DNA of 64,000 nucleotides, from the NCBI RefSeq assembly GCF_947496515.1, contig NZ_CANMDB010000002.1, positions 186,001 to 250,000 of the forward strand, given 5' to 3'. Positions 63,390-64,000 of this stretch are shown here, one piece after another (within the stretch, counting starts at the first letter, position 1; every line of letters starts with the position of its first letter). The DNA is from an uncultured Roseobacter sp. (lineage in GTDB: Bacteria > Pseudomonadota > Alphaproteobacteria > Rhodobacterales > Rhodobacteraceae). A model generated the notes under the pieces. The model was not told the DNA's origin and ran no database searches. It saw nothing but the letters and a program-made list of their open reading frames with translations. A program made the translations under genes and the position numbers.

Positions 63390-64000
63390 CTAAGGCGCCG
63401 GAAAGGAGAGCGTCAGCCCGTCATAGGCGGGTTCGATATGATCCGGCGTTTCCGCCAACAGCGTGGCATAGTCGAGGTCGATATGCATGTTGGTCAGAAC
63501 CGCGTGTCTGGGCTGTACCCGGTCGATCCATTCCAGCGTCCGGGCCAGGTGACTATGGGTCGGGTGTGGCTCCCGACGCAGCGCGTCGACGATCCAGCAG
63601 TCGAGGTTTTCCAGCATCGGCCAGACCGCATCGGGGATCTCTGCAACATCGGGCAGGTAGGCCAGATCGCCGATGCGAAATCCCAGAGCGTTCATACCGC
63701 CGTGCGCCACTTCGAACGGGGTAAAGGTGATGAGCCCGCCCGCGCCGTCGATGGTGACATCGCCTTCCATCAGGTTCATGTCCAGGATCGGCGGGTAGGA
63801 CGATCCTTCGGGCTGCACAAAGGCGTAGCTGAACCGGTCAAGCAGCGCGTCGCGCGTTGGCAGATCGGCCCAGACCGGCAGGCGTGCGCGCATGTTGAAG
63901 ACGATCATGCGCAGATCGTCGATGCCGTGCACATGGTCGGCATGGCTGTGGGTATAGATCACCGCATCGAGCCTGCCGATACCGGCGCCGAGCAGCTGGT
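63390..64000 (-). CDS. PhnP-like MBL-fold hydrolase, 5' end outside the window
   Basis: The last 203 codons or so of an MBL-fold protein of the COG1235 (PhnP) group. The metal motif THSHADHVHGIDD is visible, followed by NMRARLPVWAD, FEVAHGGMNALGFRIG, LAYLPDVAEIPD and HSHLARTLEWIDRV, with a terminal NMHIDLDY. The frame is open to the window edge, so the start lies beyond it. The group acts as cyclic-phosphate phosphodiesterases, and in many alphaproteobacteria this gene follows tatD and metG. That context is outside the window. Confidence 0.9.
   Translation of the reverse strand, partial: QLLGAGIGRLDAVIYTHSHADHVHGIDDLRMIVFNMRARLPVWADLPTRDALLDRFSYAFVQPEGSSYPPILDMNLMEGDVTIDGAGGLITFTPFEVAHGGMNALGFRIGDLAYLPDVAEIPDAVWPMLENLDCWIVDALRREPHPTHSHLARTLEWIDRVQPRHAVLTNMHIDLDYATLLAETPDHIEPAYDGLTLSFPAP

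Noticed and set aside
1-64000. CRISPR arrays, rRNA, tRNA, insertion sequences or prophage
   Set aside because: No regularly spaced repeats, no cloverleaf-like segments in the gaps, and no transposase, integrase or phage structural proteins were seen.

Overview
The window looks like chromosome from a marine-type member of the Rhodobacterales (roseobacter group). The base composition is GC-rich, and intergenic gaps are short with many ATGA/TGATG-type overlaps. It carries a VPLPA-CTERM surface protein, the alphaproteobacterial order ctaC-ctaB-coxF-like-ctaG-ctaE-surf1-thrC-M16 peptidase, and lysC next to ptsP. I see no rRNA, tRNA, CRISPR array, phage or intact insertion sequence. Genus was not determined.

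Layout. 0-8.2 kb (mostly minus strand): a truncated exported protein, a small membrane protein, an operon scoA / LOV-sensor kinase-like protein / scoB / GNAT acetyltransferase, a VPLPA-CTERM protein, topA and dprA. 8.7-17.7 kb: tldD on the minus strand, then the plus-strand cytochrome c oxidase block (ctaC, ctaB, small CoxF-like protein, ctaG, ctaE), surf1, thrC, an M16 peptidase and a RimJ-like acetyltransferase. 17.7-25.1 kb: a metallo-beta-lactamase-fold protein, a FAD-linked oxidase, a minus-strand operon joining mtnP and apt (methylthioadenosine and adenine salvage) with a DUF2927 and a LysE-type gene, and a SulP transporter. 25.1-26.0 kb is gene-poor and rich in perfect palindromes. 26.0-34.6 kb holds housekeeping and accessory singletons plus lysC and ptsP.

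34.9-40.8 kb is a complete urea-type ABC importer (urtABCDE) with no urease genes in the window. 41.0-45.5 kb is a two-subunit molybdenum hydroxylase (IorAB type) with an exported large subunit, followed by an overlapping UbiB-family kinase and CIA30-like gene. 45.7-56.2 kb (minus strand) is a catabolic and import block of twelve genes: a Pot-type ABC importer, a yeast-type cytosine-deaminase homologue, an agmatinase-family ureohydrolase, a NitT/TauT-type ABC importer, two short-chain dehydrogenases and a PuuE-like deacetylase/amidohydrolase. The gene order suggests uptake and stepwise deamination or amidine hydrolysis of a nitrogen-rich small molecule. The substrate is unknown.

Divergent from that block, at 56.6-59.9 kb, is the most striking gene. 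It is a 1073-residue self-sufficient reductive dehalogenase: a cobalamin-type RdhA module with two [4Fe-4S] sites, fused to a phthalate-dioxygenase-reductase-like flavin/NAD(P)/[2Fe-2S] module. It has no twin-arginine signal and no rdhB anchor nearby. Its Tyr/Lys/Arg spacing matches the catalytic triad I recall for the cytosolic catabolic enzyme NpRdhA. The window closes with a periplasmic copper-chaperone pair, an aldehyde dehydrogenase, an AEC-family transporter and a truncated PhnP-like metal-dependent hydrolase.

Limits: all calls come from reading translations and motifs by eye. No database search, structure prediction or folding calculation was run. Promoter and operator calls are pattern-based and weak.
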